Positions 17,435 to 26,159 of a DNA stretch of 64,000 bases are shown here, piece by piece. Under the pieces are notes generated by a model that saw only the letters and a program-made list of their open reading frames with translations, ran no database searches and had not been told where the DNA came from. The translations under genes and the position numbers were made by a program. This DNA comes from an uncultured Lachnospiraceae bacterium (lineage in GTDB: Bacteria; Bacillota; Clostridia; Lachnospirales; Lachnospiraceae): positions 1 to 64,000 of the forward strand of contig CAJUQJ010000004.1 of the NCBI GenBank assembly GCA_910588215.1, written 5' to 3'. Each line of letters opens with the position of its first letter. Positions within the stretch are counted from its first letter, which is position 1.

Positions 17435-18574
17435 GTGGAGGGGATCAAGGGGTTTACGATCATGATGAAGGATACCGCAGTCCTGCGGGTTGATTTTGAT
17501 ACGCTGTGCTATGAAGTGTTAAATGAAAAATATCTGCCCTATCCGATCAAGGGAAAACTGCAGAAAATTCCGTCTCCGGACACCATTAAGACCGCTTATG
17601 ATATGTCCCAGTCTCTGCTTGCCGTCCGTAAGAATGAGGAGGCGGTAGTCAGCTGGCTGACGGGGCGTGTGTTGCTGCTTAGTCGGGCCAATGCCAAGTG
17701 GATCTATAACCTGTTCCACTTTGAACAGACCGGGACGGCCGAGCAGCATATGAAGATTGCCATGGTATGTCGGGCGGTTTCCGTGCTGGATCCGTATTGG
17801 CTGAAGTTTGATGAGGACGGAGAGATCAGCTGGAGCAGTGTGGACGTGAAGCGCAATCCGCTCAATGAGATTGTCGCGCAGGTGGCGCTGCACGGTAAGT
17901 CCCTGACCTTTCAGGGATCTCCGGTGACACCGGAACTGACAACAAACGGTGCCTATGCCAAGGCGTGGAGGCGGCATGAGGACGGTAACCTGTGGCTGTA
18001 TAAGCTGGGGGCAAACGGCAGTACGGAGTCCCGGATCGAGGTGATGTGCTCTAACCTTCTGGATAAGATGAATGTGGAGCATGTGCATTACGAAGCCGGG
18101 CAGGATGAGGATCAGTATGTGTGTATGTGTCCCTGTATGACGACGGAGAGGGAGGCTGTCCTGACCGGGATGGAGTTTATCTCTTACTGCAATGTCAACG
18201 GCATTGATGCGGATGCCCGGATGATGGAGATTGACGGGGAGAGCATTTACAAAATGTGGATCGTGGATTTCCTGATCAGTAACCGTGACAGGCACGGGCA
18301 AAACTGGGGCTTCTATTATGACACAGAGACCATGGAGATTCTGGGCTGCCATCCGTTGTTTGACCATAACAACGCTTTCGATATCGACTTTATGCGCGAT
18401 ATGGACGCGCCCTACCAGTTTGGGGAGATGACGATCAGACAGGCGGCGAAGAAAGCGATGGAGAAGGTGGATTTTCACTTTACGGCTTCCATTACCAGAG
18501 CAGATTTTATCACGGACAGGCAGTATCAAAGTTTCTGTAAAAGGGCAAAGTGTCTGGGACTTAAGATGGAGTAG
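17435..18574 (+). CDS. HipA-like kinase
   Basis: A 379-residue protein with the HipA/PI4K-like kinase signature: FLISNRDRHGQNWGFYY supplies the catalytic NxDRHxxN loop and HPLFDHNNAFD the metal-binding D. WLYKLGANGSTESRIEVM is the likely nucleotide-binding and activation region. HipA kinases phosphorylate proteins such as glutamyl-tRNA synthetase, but this protein lacks an adjacent HipB-like DNA-binding partner, so it may be an orphan or a member of another kinase branch. GTG at 17435 follows GGAGGG at a good distance; the GTG at 17420 does not. It lies 45 bases after the zeta gene. Confidence 0.7.
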   Translation: MEGIKGFTIMMKDTAVLRVDFDTLCYEVLNEKYLPYPIKGKLQKIPSPDTIKTAYDMSQSLLAVRKNEEAVVSWLTGRVLLLSRANAKWIYNLFHFEQTGTAEQHMKIAMVCRAVSVLDPYWLKFDEDGEISWSSVDVKRNPLNEIVAQVALHGKSLTFQGSPVTPELTTNGAYAKAWRRHEDGNLWLYKLGANGSTESRIEVMCSNLLDKMNVEHVHYEAGQDEDQYVCMCPCMTTEREAVLTGMEFISYCNVNGIDADARMMEIDGESIYKMWIVDFLISNRDRHGQNWGFYYDTETMEILGCHPLFDHNNAFDIDFMRDMDAPYQFGEMTIRQAAKKAMEKVDFHFTASITRADFITDRQYQSFCKRAKCLGLKME

Positions 18575-18639
18575 AAGAATAGGGTATGTTAATGCAGGAA
18601 AATCAATATGCAATGATGAAATAGAAGGGAGTTTATACA

Positions 18640-19938
18640 ATGCAGCAACTGTCAAAGGAAGTCACAAATTTATTTTCGTATCTGAGCGCCGGTGTATCGG
18701 CCTATCATGTAGTCGCCCACAGCAGGCAGGTTCTTTTGGAAGCCGGATTTACAGAGCTGGCGCTGAAAGAGACGTGGAAGCTGGAGAAGGGCGGGCGTTA
18801 CTTCTGTATGCCTTTTGGCACAACGCTCTATGCGTTTACGATCGGCGGCGCGTGTGAGCTGGCGAACGGGATTCACATTGGTGGTGCCCATACGGATTTC
18901 CCGGCGATCAAGATCAAGCCGAAGCCGGAGATCTTCACCCAGGGATATATGCAGTTAAATACGGAAGTGTACGGCGGACCGATTCTGAATACGTTCTTTG
19001 ACAGGCCGCTTTCCCTGGCCGGCAGGGTGGTGACCCGCGGGGAGCGTTACGACAGGCCGGTAAGCCATCTGGTGGATTTCAAGGAACCGGTGCTGTATCT
19101 GCCGAATCTGGCAGTGCATATGAACCGGGAAGTGAATGAGAAAGGCGTGCCCATCGACAACCAGAAGCATCTTTTGCCGCTGCTTGGCACTATAGGGGAG
19201 GAACTGAACAAGGAAACTACGTTTACTGAGCTGCTGGCAGAGAGATTCGATCTTAAGAAAGAGGACATTCTGGATTATGACCTGTGTGTCTACAACACTG
19301 AGCTGCCCTATCAGGCGGGTATCACGGGCGAATTTGTATGTGCGCCGCGGCTTGACGACATCACTTCCGTCTGTGCGCTGGTGCATGGCCTGATCGAGAG
19401 CGGGAATACAGACCGGGTGAATCTGGTATGCCTTTTTGACAACGAGGAAATCGGCAGTCTCAGCAAGCAGGGGGCGGATTCCCAGCTGCCGGCCGTTATC
19501 ATCCAGAAAATATGGCAGGCTTTTGGCAAAAGTGCGGTAGACTGCATGGCGGATATCACAGACGGCATGATGCTTTCTGTAGATGTTGCCCACGCCTACC
19601 ATCCGAACTATCCGGGAAGCCAGGATATTACCAATTATCCGGTACTCAATCAGGGGTTTGTGTTAAAGACGGCCAGCAACCAGAGCTATTCCTGGGATCC
19701 GGAGATTCTTGGCGCAGTGATGGCGCTCTGCGAAGAGAGGGAGATTCCTTATCAGCGTTTTGTGAAGCATTCCAATACAAGAGGCGGCGGGACGATCGGC
19801 TCCATCATTTCTTCCCATCTGCCTATGAAGACGGCGGATCTGGGCGTGGGCCTGCTGGCCATGCATTCATCCTGTGAGATGATGGGGGCGAAGGACCAGG
19901 AGGCGTTGGAGCGGTTTGCGCGGGCGTTTTTCAGTTAA
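18640..19938 (+). CDS. M18 family aminopeptidase
   Basis: A 432-residue zinc aminopeptidase of the M18 (aspartyl aminopeptidase) family, which removes N-terminal residues, often acidic, from peptides in the cytoplasm. Metal-binding motifs are clear: GGAHTDFPA near residue 85, PRLDDITS near 237, FDNEEIGS near 268, and MHSSCEMMG near the C-terminus. Length is typical. GAAGGGAG precedes the ATG at 18640. No operon partner is evident, so it is likely a housekeeping peptidase. Confidence 0.92.
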   Translation: MQQLSKEVTNLFSYLSAGVSAYHVVAHSRQVLLEAGFTELALKETWKLEKGGRYFCMPFGTTLYAFTIGGACELANGIHIGGAHTDFPAIKIKPKPEIFTQGYMQLNTEVYGGPILNTFFDRPLSLAGRVVTRGERYDRPVSHLVDFKEPVLYLPNLAVHMNREVNEKGVPIDNQKHLLPLLGTIGEELNKETTFTELLAERFDLKKEDILDYDLCVYNTELPYQAGITGEFVCAPRLDDITSVCALVHGLIESGNTDRVNLVCLFDNEEIGSLSKQGADSQLPAVIIQKIWQAFGKSAVDCMADITDGMMLSVDVAHAYHPNYPGSQDITNYPVLNQGFVLKTASNQSYSWDPEILGAVMALCEEREIPYQRFVKHSNTRGGGTIGSIISSHLPMKTADLGVGLLAMHSSCEMMGAKDQEALERFARAFFS

Positions 19939-20022
19939 GACAGCAGAAACGTTGCTGCAGGTTTAATAGATTCACAGAGGGTAGAGTCCGGGAAGATGAT
20001 GGGTGAAGTTTTTCCTTAATAA

Positions 20023-20521
20023 TTAATCCAGTAAATATCCAGCTCTATAGGAACACTCCAGATAGCTGGGATTTTGATAATAAACATCTGTTTGGAAATT
20101 CATAATGCTGTACAGTTTGCCGATATCCATGAAACTTGGAACGGTATATTTGCAGTCTGTGATCGTATCGAAATCGCCGTCGGCGATCTCATATTGCGCG
20201 ATCAGTTCATCGCTTACCTGCTCGAAGGAAAGACAGTGATTTACTTCGGCTTCATAAAGCTGTTTTTCAATCCCTGTTTTTCCTAATGCTTCTACGATAA
20301 CACGACGTTTGTTTTTGGTTTGGCGTGCTGAATATTCGATTAGAGAGCAGACATAAGGTTGAATAAATTCTCTGATGAGCAATTTATTCAACCAAGAATT
20401 TGTGCAGAAGCGTCACAAATTCTATTGATCGCAGAGCAGAATTTGAAATTCTGCTCGCGGCCTCAGCGTAAAACGCTTCGGAATGGAGGAAAAAATAATC
20501 ATTTTTTCCTTTTTCTGTCAT
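20023..20521 (-). pseudogene. Conserved hypothetical gene split by the structured element
   Basis: On the minus strand a start ATG at 20521, preceded by AGGAG, encodes MTEKGKNDYF before the structured element (20357-20489) interrupts. After it the protein resumes as YVCSLIEYSARQTKNK and runs to a stop at 20023. Joining the flanks without the 133 bases keeps the frame and gives about 120 residues. With the element the first frame ends at a stop in hairpin 1. I do not know the function; similar proteins (VNHCLSFEQVSDE, CKYTVPSFMDIGK) are common in Clostridia, often, as I recall, near DUF3791/DUF3990 genes. A TTG at 20391 could allow a shortened product. Confidence 0.7.
20357..20489 (+). mobile_element. 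Structured element, copy C (133 bp, diverged)
   Basis: Same architecture as the copy at 3515-3645 but with different stem sequences. Hairpin 1: GGTTGAATAAATT/AATTTATTCAACC with inner CTC-TGAT-GAG and the same unpaired C. Hairpin 2: AGAATTTGTG/CACAAATTCT. Hairpin 3: GAGCAGAATTT/AAATTCTGCTC between CGC and GCG. The tail has AGCGT-AAA-ACGCT and ends CTTCGGAATGGAGG. It too is preceded by TAA and splits a gene. Conserved loops with compensated stems show that structure is maintained. Confidence 0.8.
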
Positions 20522-20626
20522 AAATAATCTCACTCCTGTCAAAGGTCAAGAAAAGTCGGTATTTCCCTCATTCTAATCGAAAATTCCGCTGAAAGCAAGG
20601 AAGATGTTGATCAACGTATAAATATG

Positions 20627-20683
20627 TTGACACACATATTCGGCAAGCGTAGAATATAAAACAGATATTCGGCAAATGCAGAA
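20627..20683 (+). promoter_or_regulatory. Promoter with overlapping dyad and repeated operator-like sequence (blaI region)
   Basis: TTGACA (20627-20632), a 17-base spacer and TAGAAT (20650-20655) form a good vegetative promoter for the repressor operon. The dyad ATATTC...GAATAT (20636-20657) overlaps the -10 box, and ATATTCGGCAA recurs 29 bases downstream (20665-20675). Such placement fits autoregulation by the BlaI-type repressor, although these sites do not show the usual TACA/TGTA BlaI half-sites. Confidence 0.6.
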
Positions 20684-20702
20684 CAAGAAAAAGGAGGAGG
20701 AA

Positions 20703-21089
20703 ATGAAAAGACTACCGGATTCAGAACTGGAAATTATGATGATCATATGGGATTTGGATAAACCGGTGACGAGGTTTGAGATCGAAGCGCAGATGGATCA
20801 GGGCAGGAGGCTTTCGCCCACGACAGTGCTTTCCTTTCTGTCAAGATTACAGGAGAAAGGATTTCTTGCTGTGCAGAAATCGGGAAAGAACAATGTCTAC
20901 ATAGCTTTGATCGACCGGGAAAGTTACATGCAGGCGGAGAGCAGAAGTATTTTGAAGCGTATCTACAGGAATTCCGCCAGAAATTTTATCGCGGCGCTTT
21001 ATGACGGCGACAGTCTTTCCGACGAAGAACTGAAAGAACTGGAGGACTATATCAGCGAGAAAAGAAAGGAACGCGGGAAAAAGAAATGA
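20703..21089 (+). CDS. BlaI/MecI/CopY family transcriptional repressor
   Basis: A 128-residue winged-helix repressor of the BlaI/MecI/CopY group: LPDSELEIMMIIWDLDKPVT opens the wing-helix domain and SPTTVLSFLSRLQEKGFL is the recognition helix region; a C-terminal dimer domain follows. In characterised systems the partner M56 protease senses a cell-wall or beta-lactam signal and inactivates the repressor. AAGGAGGAGG precedes the ATG at 20703. It overlaps the next gene by four bases, so the genes are translationally coupled. No beta-lactamase is nearby, so the regulated target is probably elsewhere or is the operon itself. Confidence 0.88.
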   Translation: MKRLPDSELEIMMIIWDLDKPVTRFEIEAQMDQGRRLSPTTVLSFLSRLQEKGFLAVQKSGKNNVYIALIDRESYMQAESRSILKRIYRNSARNFIAALYDGDSLSDEELKELEDYISEKRKERGKKK

Positions 21090-22249
21090 ATTACAGGAGC
21101 AAAAGGAGCATTAAAAGTACAGTGGGAATCGCGGCAGCGGTCATGCTGCTTGCAGGATGCGGCGGGAGCGATATAGAGAGTCGGACTGAGGACACAGAGA
21201 AGGATGACGCTTTGCAGTTACAACAGAATATAGAAGAGCAGGACAGAGCGGCAGCGGGATCAGAGGAACAGTCGGAGCAATCAGGACAGTTTGGCCAGCA
21301 GGGACAGGCGGAAGAGCAGGGACAGTCAGGGCAGCAGGGTCAGTCAGAGCAGGGGCAGCCGCCACAGCAGTCACCGGGCGGAGAATCCGGTGGTCGGCTG
21401 CCGGGCAGGCTGGATGCGGGCAGAATCCTGGAAGAGCAGTCTTTTCAAGTGAAGCTGAATGACTGGGGAGAAGTGCGGTTTGTATCCTATGAACCTGATC
21501 ATACCGGTGAAAACCCGTTGGAAGATGTGACGTTTTATTTATTGAGAGGTGAAGAAATCCTGTATCAGTTTCCGTATATCGGTACGGAGGATACCAGTGA
21601 TTATGGTATGTATTATGATGTGAAGTTTGTGATGTTTACGGATACGAATGCCGACGGAAAAGAGGATGTCGTCATAGGAGCGGAATATATGACAGGGGCA
21701 GGGCCGCAGGGCGCGATTCCGCATGTGGTGGTGCGAATCTATGAAAACTATGGAGATCACTTTACCTACAACGAGGGGTTCAGCGATAAAATAAACGACT
21801 ATCTTCCGTGGGAGAGCAATGTGCTGGCAAAAGACGTAAAGAGGCTGATCCAGCTGACCGGTGGAAACGGGCCGCTCACGGATTACGAGAGCTACTCGGG
21901 CAAATGGAGAGTGAGTACCGGCTATGCAGCGGCATATGAAGAAACTGCTCCTGTCAGCAGGAATGAACTTACCTGTCAGATCAGCAACGGCAATGAATTT
22001 TCCGGGAGTCTGTATACGGAACAGGGAATGACGCAGCGGATCGCTTCGGTGGACGAGATTACCGGCACAATCCAAAATGGTGAATTATTTTACGATTTTA
22101 CGGATGACGGATGGGGAGGAACGGGGACGCTGCACATTATGTTTCTGCCCAACCAGATTAATGTAGATGTCCTTAATTATCAAATGGCTGAAGAAAATGT
22201 GAGCGGATACGGGATATCGGGAATGTATGAAATGAAAATAAGAGAGTGA
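21086..22249 (+). CDS. Lipoprotein with Gln/Gly-rich linker between BlaI and M56 genes
   Basis: A 387-residue predicted lipoprotein: a short hydrophobic signal ends in LLAGC (cysteine near residue 25). A low-complexity linker rich in Gln, Gly and Glu (about residues 60-105) then tethers a globular domain of no named family. That domain contains DTNADGKEDVVIG, an EF-hand-like calcium loop seen in repeat proteins. It overlaps the repressor gene by four bases and is followed by the M56 gene, so it may be a sensory or target component of this BlaI-type system on the cell surface. Function is unknown. Confidence 0.75.
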   Translation: MNYRSKRSIKSTVGIAAAVMLLAGCGGSDIESRTEDTEKDDALQLQQNIEEQDRAAAGSEEQSEQSGQFGQQGQAEEQGQSGQQGQSEQGQPPQQSPGGESGGRLPGRLDAGRILEEQSFQVKLNDWGEVRFVSYEPDHTGENPLEDVTFYLLRGEEILYQFPYIGTEDTSDYGMYYDVKFVMFTDTNADGKEDVVIGAEYMTGAGPQGAIPHVVVRIYENYGDHFTYNEGFSDKINDYLPWESNVLAKDVKRLIQLTGGNGPLTDYESYSGKWRVSTGYAAAYEETAPVSRNELTCQISNGNEFSGSLYTEQGMTQRIASVDEITGTIQNGELFYDFTDDGWGGTGTLHIMFLPNQINVDVLNYQMAEENVSGYGISGMYEMKIRE

Positions 22250-22350
22250 GCGGACAGGACGATAAGCGAACAGACTGAGATACAAAACAATCGGGGAGGA
22301 AGGCATTACTGATGATCGCATCAATCGTATAAGGGGTAAGGTAAAACAGT

Positions 22351-25236
22351 ATGGGAAATATTCAAAATATAATGGGCGGAATGATATTTGATATACTGGA
22401 AATCAATATCGTGGTTTCTGTCGGAATTGCCTTTTTGTGTCTGCTTGCGGGGAAACTGCGCAGAAGGTACGGCGCAGGATGGATGAAACTGGCCTGGCTG
22501 CTGCTGGCAGTACGGCTTTTGATTCCTTATAATTTTTCCACATCGTTTACGGGAGTTCAGCTGTTAAATTATGTCGGATTCGAGCAGGAGCGAGAAGCAG
22601 CAGAAGGTAGCTGGCCATGGCAGGGAGACGGCGCCGCGCCGGAAGGCATCCAAACATGGCAGGGAGACGGCGCCGCGCCGGAAGGCATCCAGACAGGGCA
22701 GGGAGACGGCGCCGCACCGGAAGGTATCCAGCCAGGGCAGGGAGACAGCGCTGCACCGGGAGGTATCCAGCCAGGGCAGGGAGATGGCGCGACGACGGAT
22801 GGCAGTGCACAGCAGGAGGGAAGCATGTTGACAGATACCGGAGACGGCGTGGAAAATGCAGCAGGCATTCAAACAGATCATGCCGGAGTCGTGCCGGGAG
22901 AGGGTCAGACAGGGCAAACAGGGAATGGGGCCACAGGACAGCCCGGCCTTTTCTATACCGCACTTTTGATCAAAATATGGCTGGCAGGAGCGGCAGTAAG
23001 TGTGCTCTACCTGCTGATCGGTTACCTGCTTTTTTATGGCAGATGCAAAAGGAGTCTGTGTCCGATCACAGATTCCCGGCTGCTTAAAGAAATATGCAGG
23101 CAGCAGCGCAGCCATATCGGCCAGGTCAGGATCATGGCCTATAAGAGCACGGCAGTTTCCAGCCCCATGATCACCGGGCTGATCCGTCCGAGACTGATTC
23201 TGCCCGCCGATGCAAAACAATGGAATACAAGGCAGCTGGAGCTGGTCATGGCCCATGAGCTGTGCCATTATCGTAAAAAGGATCTTTGGCTGAAAATGCT
23301 GCCGGCAGCGGCCTGCTGCGTCAACTGGTTCAATCCGATGGTCTACGTGATGAAAAGACAGTCGGCCTACGATATAGAACTTGCCTGTGACGGTATTGTC
23401 CTTGCGGGCAGAGATGAGGAAGAACGGGAAATCTACGCCAGAGTGATGCTGCGCTTTGCGGGCGGCAGTCGGAGCGCTTCGGTCTTTTCCACCGGTTTCA
23501 GTGGGAATCAGAAAAGGATGAAAGCGAGGATCGACTATATGCTGGATACGGGGGCAAAGAAAAAAGGGATCGTGAGTATCGTGCTGGCAGCAGCTTTTAT
23601 TCTGGCTATGGGAGTCGTGGTCTCCTGCGGTTATAAAGCGGGAGAAGGAGGCACAGCCGCGGAAAATAACAATACAGAAGACGGCAGCGGAATGCAAAAC
23701 GGAGAGGATGGTCTGTATGATGAAGACAGTCAGAGCGGGAGTGAGAGCGGATCACAAGACGGTGGACCAGGCGGCGAAATGGCGGAAAGTGGGGCAGACC
23801 GGAACGGATTCAACTACAATCATGCTTATAATGATGTGATCAGGTACTGGCAGGGTGACCTGTATCTGGCGAAAGAAGACGGCATCTACTGTCTGCAGGG
23901 CGGTCAGGGAGAAGAACAGTTTCTCTACGAAAGCGCCTATGACAATTACAGGAGCAGAGGCATGGAGATAGACGGTAACTATCTTTATTTCTGCGGACAG
24001 GCGCCGGCGGAAAAGGAGGATACGGTGACGGTCTACCGGATGGATCTGGAGACGCATGAGGTAGTGGATGCGCTGGCGGGATTTGATCTGTTATATGAGG
24101 ATGTCCTGATCACCAATATATCGGTCTATGAAGGAAACTTGTATGTGGCGCTGGGGGCAGCTTCGGAACGGCTTGGTTTTTCTTTAAATGAAAACGGGCA
24201 GGCGGTCAGTCAGCTGGATCAGCAGGCGGAGGACTTTCTTTACCGGGAATATAATGAGTATATGCGAACAGAGATCGAAAGGCTGAATGCCGAATTTGCT
24301 TCGGAGGAATACTGGGAACTGTGCGAGGTGCAGAACCAGCGGTATCAGGCAGTGATCGATGTGGCGTCCTGCAGGAAGCTGTTAGGCGGCAGAGCGGTGG
24401 TGAGCCAGTATAAGGATGAATCCCTGCGCAGCATTTATCTGGAAAATGAGGACGGAACTTATGATTATGTATGTGATACCATGAGTTCTCCGCCGCTTGT
24501 GACAGAGTCGGGGGTATATTATGACCACATCTCGGGTGATATCTGGTATGCGGATTTTACGACAAAACAGACGGCCGTATTTTATGCGAGGAAGGACAGA
24601 GAGCCGGTGGAACTTTCTCTGATGACGTACGATGCGGATTACGTTTATCTGCTGCAGAATAGAAACATCGGTGACGACAGGGAAAACAATGAGGTGACGG
24701 AGACCTATATCGTGCGTGCTCCCAGAGATGGCGGCGAGGCGCAGAAAGTATATCGTTTCGAGGGGCAGGTGGATACATACGGAGCCGACGGCTGGTACAG
24801 GCACTGCGGCGTGTATGACGGACGGATGTATTTCGACAACCGGGAATCTTTCAGTCTGGATCCGGAAGCCAATGCCATGCAGGCAGTGAACAGTGGAGAA
24901 CCCTGTGCAGATGCCGTGGCGATCGCAGATACGATTCGGGCTTTTACGGATGCTTATTTCGGGAATGATGTCGATACGCTCCGTGGATTTTTGACAGAGG
25001 ACTTTGAAGGACGCGTGGAAATGTATGCCTATCCGGAGCAGGCGGATCAAATCTGGGAGAATTATATCGGCGGGCGCGGTATGCCGGATGAAAATGTAGC
25101 GGTCGGCGTCACCTGCTATGTGTTCTATGAGTTTGGCGGCCACGCGGAAACCGGCGAGGCGCTGGCACATCTTTCGCTGCAGATGACGAAGACAGAAGAG
25201 GGCTTTCGGGTCAGATGGTACGGGATCGAACTGTAG
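22351..25236 (+). CDS. BlaR1-like M56 metallopeptidase with repeat insert and long extracellular domain
   Basis: A 961-residue membrane protease. Two hydrophobic segments lie near residues 10-30 and 48-63, then an extracytoplasmic insert with a 13-residue repeat (about 91-150), a third segment near 210-228, and the zinc motif MAHELCHYRKKD (HExxH near residue 302). A final membrane segment (IVLAAAFILAMGVVVSCG) precedes a roughly 500-residue outer domain with propeller-like strands (YRMDLETH, VYEGNLYVALG). BlaR1 proteins instead carry a penicillin-binding domain; none is visible here, so the signal is probably different. It should inactivate the repressor encoded at 20703 by proteolysis, which is an inference from BlaR1/MecR1. 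Confidence 0.82.
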   Translation: MGNIQNIMGGMIFDILEINIVVSVGIAFLCLLAGKLRRRYGAGWMKLAWLLLAVRLLIPYNFSTSFTGVQLLNYVGFEQEREAAEGSWPWQGDGAAPEGIQTWQGDGAAPEGIQTGQGDGAAPEGIQPGQGDSAAPGGIQPGQGDGATTDGSAQQEGSMLTDTGDGVENAAGIQTDHAGVVPGEGQTGQTGNGATGQPGLFYTALLIKIWLAGAAVSVLYLLIGYLLFYGRCKRSLCPITDSRLLKEICRQQRSHIGQVRIMAYKSTAVSSPMITGLIRPRLILPADAKQWNTRQLELVMAHELCHYRKKDLWLKMLPAAACCVNWFNPMVYVMKRQSAYDIELACDGIVLAGRDEEEREIYARVMLRFAGGSRSASVFSTGFSGNQKRMKARIDYMLDTGAKKKGIVSIVLAAAFILAMGVVVSCGYKAGEGGTAAENNNTEDGSGMQNGEDGLYDEDSQSGSESGSQDGGPGGEMAESGADRNGFNYNHAYNDVIRYWQGDLYLAKEDGIYCLQGGQGEEQFLYESAYDNYRSRGMEIDGNYLYFCGQAPAEKEDTVTVYRMDLETHEVVDALAGFDLLYEDVLITNISVYEGNLYVALGAASERLGFSLNENGQAVSQLDQQAEDFLYREYNEYMRTEIERLNAEFASEEYWELCEVQNQRYQAVIDVASCRKLLGGRAVVSQYKDESLRSIYLENEDGTYDYVCDTMSSPPLVTESGVYYDHISGDIWYADFTTKQTAVFYARKDREPVELSLMTYDADYVYLLQNRNIGDDRENNEVTETYIVRAPRDGGEAQKVYRFEGQVDTYGADGWYRHCGVYDGRMYFDNRESFSLDPEANAMQAVNSGEPCADAVAIADTIRAFTDAYFGNDVDTLRGFLTEDFEGRVEMYAYPEQADQIWENYIGGRGMPDENVAVGVTCYVFYEFGGHAETGEALAHLSLQMTKTEEGFRVRWYGIEL
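22621..22815 (+). repeat. 39-bp tandem repeat inside the M56 gene
   Basis: Units starting at 22621, 22660, 22699, 22738 and 22777 encode variants of QGDGAAPEGIQTG. The first three are almost identical in DNA and the last two have decayed. The period is a multiple of three, so copy-number changes would leave the frame intact and vary the length of an extracytoplasmic linker. Confidence 0.9.
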
Positions 25237-25573
25237 TGCAGAGGTTTTATACGTTTTTTCTGAAACAGGCTTCCTTCCGGAAGGAAGGCGTCGAAGAAGA
25301 CGTTTTCAACTATGCAATTGTTTATGACCGGAACAACCGCGAGCAGCTGCTTTATGAGTCCTGCCGGCAGCATAAAAGGCAATTCTGAAAGCATTTGACA
25401 TGGCTGCGGCTGACAACCGCCAGTAGGCAAGGACGTTCAGTTCCGATCCGAAACGGGTCGAAACAGGTGCATCTGAAAAGCAGTCGGCTAATCAGACAAA
25501 CAGGCAGATTAAGAAAGCCGATACCGAATAACTGTCCTGACAGGACACAAAAGCGAACAGGAGGACAAAGAGT
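25237..25573 (+). other. Intergenic region with perfect 18-bp palindrome and a possible gene remnant
   Basis: No confident gene lies here. CTTCCTTCCGGAAGGAAG (25270-25287) is a perfect palindrome. An open frame from about 25236 to 25388 would encode about 50 residues ending NNREQLLYESCRQHKRQF, which looks protein-like but lacks a ribosome site; it may be the tail of a decayed gene. GAACAGGAGGACAAAG just before 25574 is the ribosome site of the next gene. Confidence 0.4.
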
Positions 25574-26116
25574 ATGACGCTAACGCAGTATAAAAAAGTG
25601 ATTAAATCTTTAACCAGGGATGAATTAGAAGCCCATTTATTTGAAACGTTCAAATCTTCTAAAGTTTTCAAGGATATCGAAAGCAGCTGTTGGAGTGAAA
25701 AAACCAATGATGAATTGATGGCCAGTCTGCAGAAACGCTTAGAAAAGGTTTTCTGGAAGGAACAGTTTTCTTTGGGTGAATGCAAGGGCGTGCTGAATGA
25801 TTACCTAAACAGAACTGTAGACGAAGGAACGAAGGCTTTGATGCATCTTGCTTTCGCAGCGGAAGCCGCGGAACTTAGTGCAGCTTACGGTGACTTTGGG
25901 GAGAGGTTTTACAACAGCCTTGAATCCTCGGCTGAAAAATTCCTGGATTATGCAAAACTACATCCGGAGTTCTTCAGTCTCCACGAAGCGGAGTTCGAAA
26001 ACCTCATATCTACTGCCGATCCTCTTGGCTATGGCGTATCAGATAATTTGGAATATATGATGGAGGATGCCCGCATAGAACTTGGGTACTATGATGAGCC
26101 GGAAGAGGGCGAGTGA
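25574..26116 (+). CDS. DUF6155 family protein
   Basis: A 180-residue acidic, helix-rich cytoplasmic protein resembling the DUF6155 family, beginning MTLTQYKKVIKSLTRDELEAH. Members have no assigned function. CAGGAGG precedes the ATG. The gene stands alone between the M56 operon and the third structured element, which starts 44 bases after its stop. No catalytic motif is visible. Confidence 0.7.
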   Translation: MTLTQYKKVIKSLTRDELEAHLFETFKSSKVFKDIESSCWSEKTNDELMASLQKRLEKVFWKEQFSLGECKGVLNDYLNRTVDEGTKALMHLAFAAEAAELSAAYGDFGERFYNSLESSAEKFLDYAKLHPEFFSLHEAEFENLISTADPLGYGVSDNLEYMMEDARIELGYYDEPEEGE

Positions 26117-26159
26117 CGGACGTAAATGGCGTTGAGGGTTAAAAAACACAGGAAGTTAA

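Noticed and set aside
22547..23697. Several frames around the 39-bp repeat that look like Pro/Cys-rich repeat proteins
   Set aside because: They arise from reading the repeat in other frames; only the M56 frame has family motifs on both sides.
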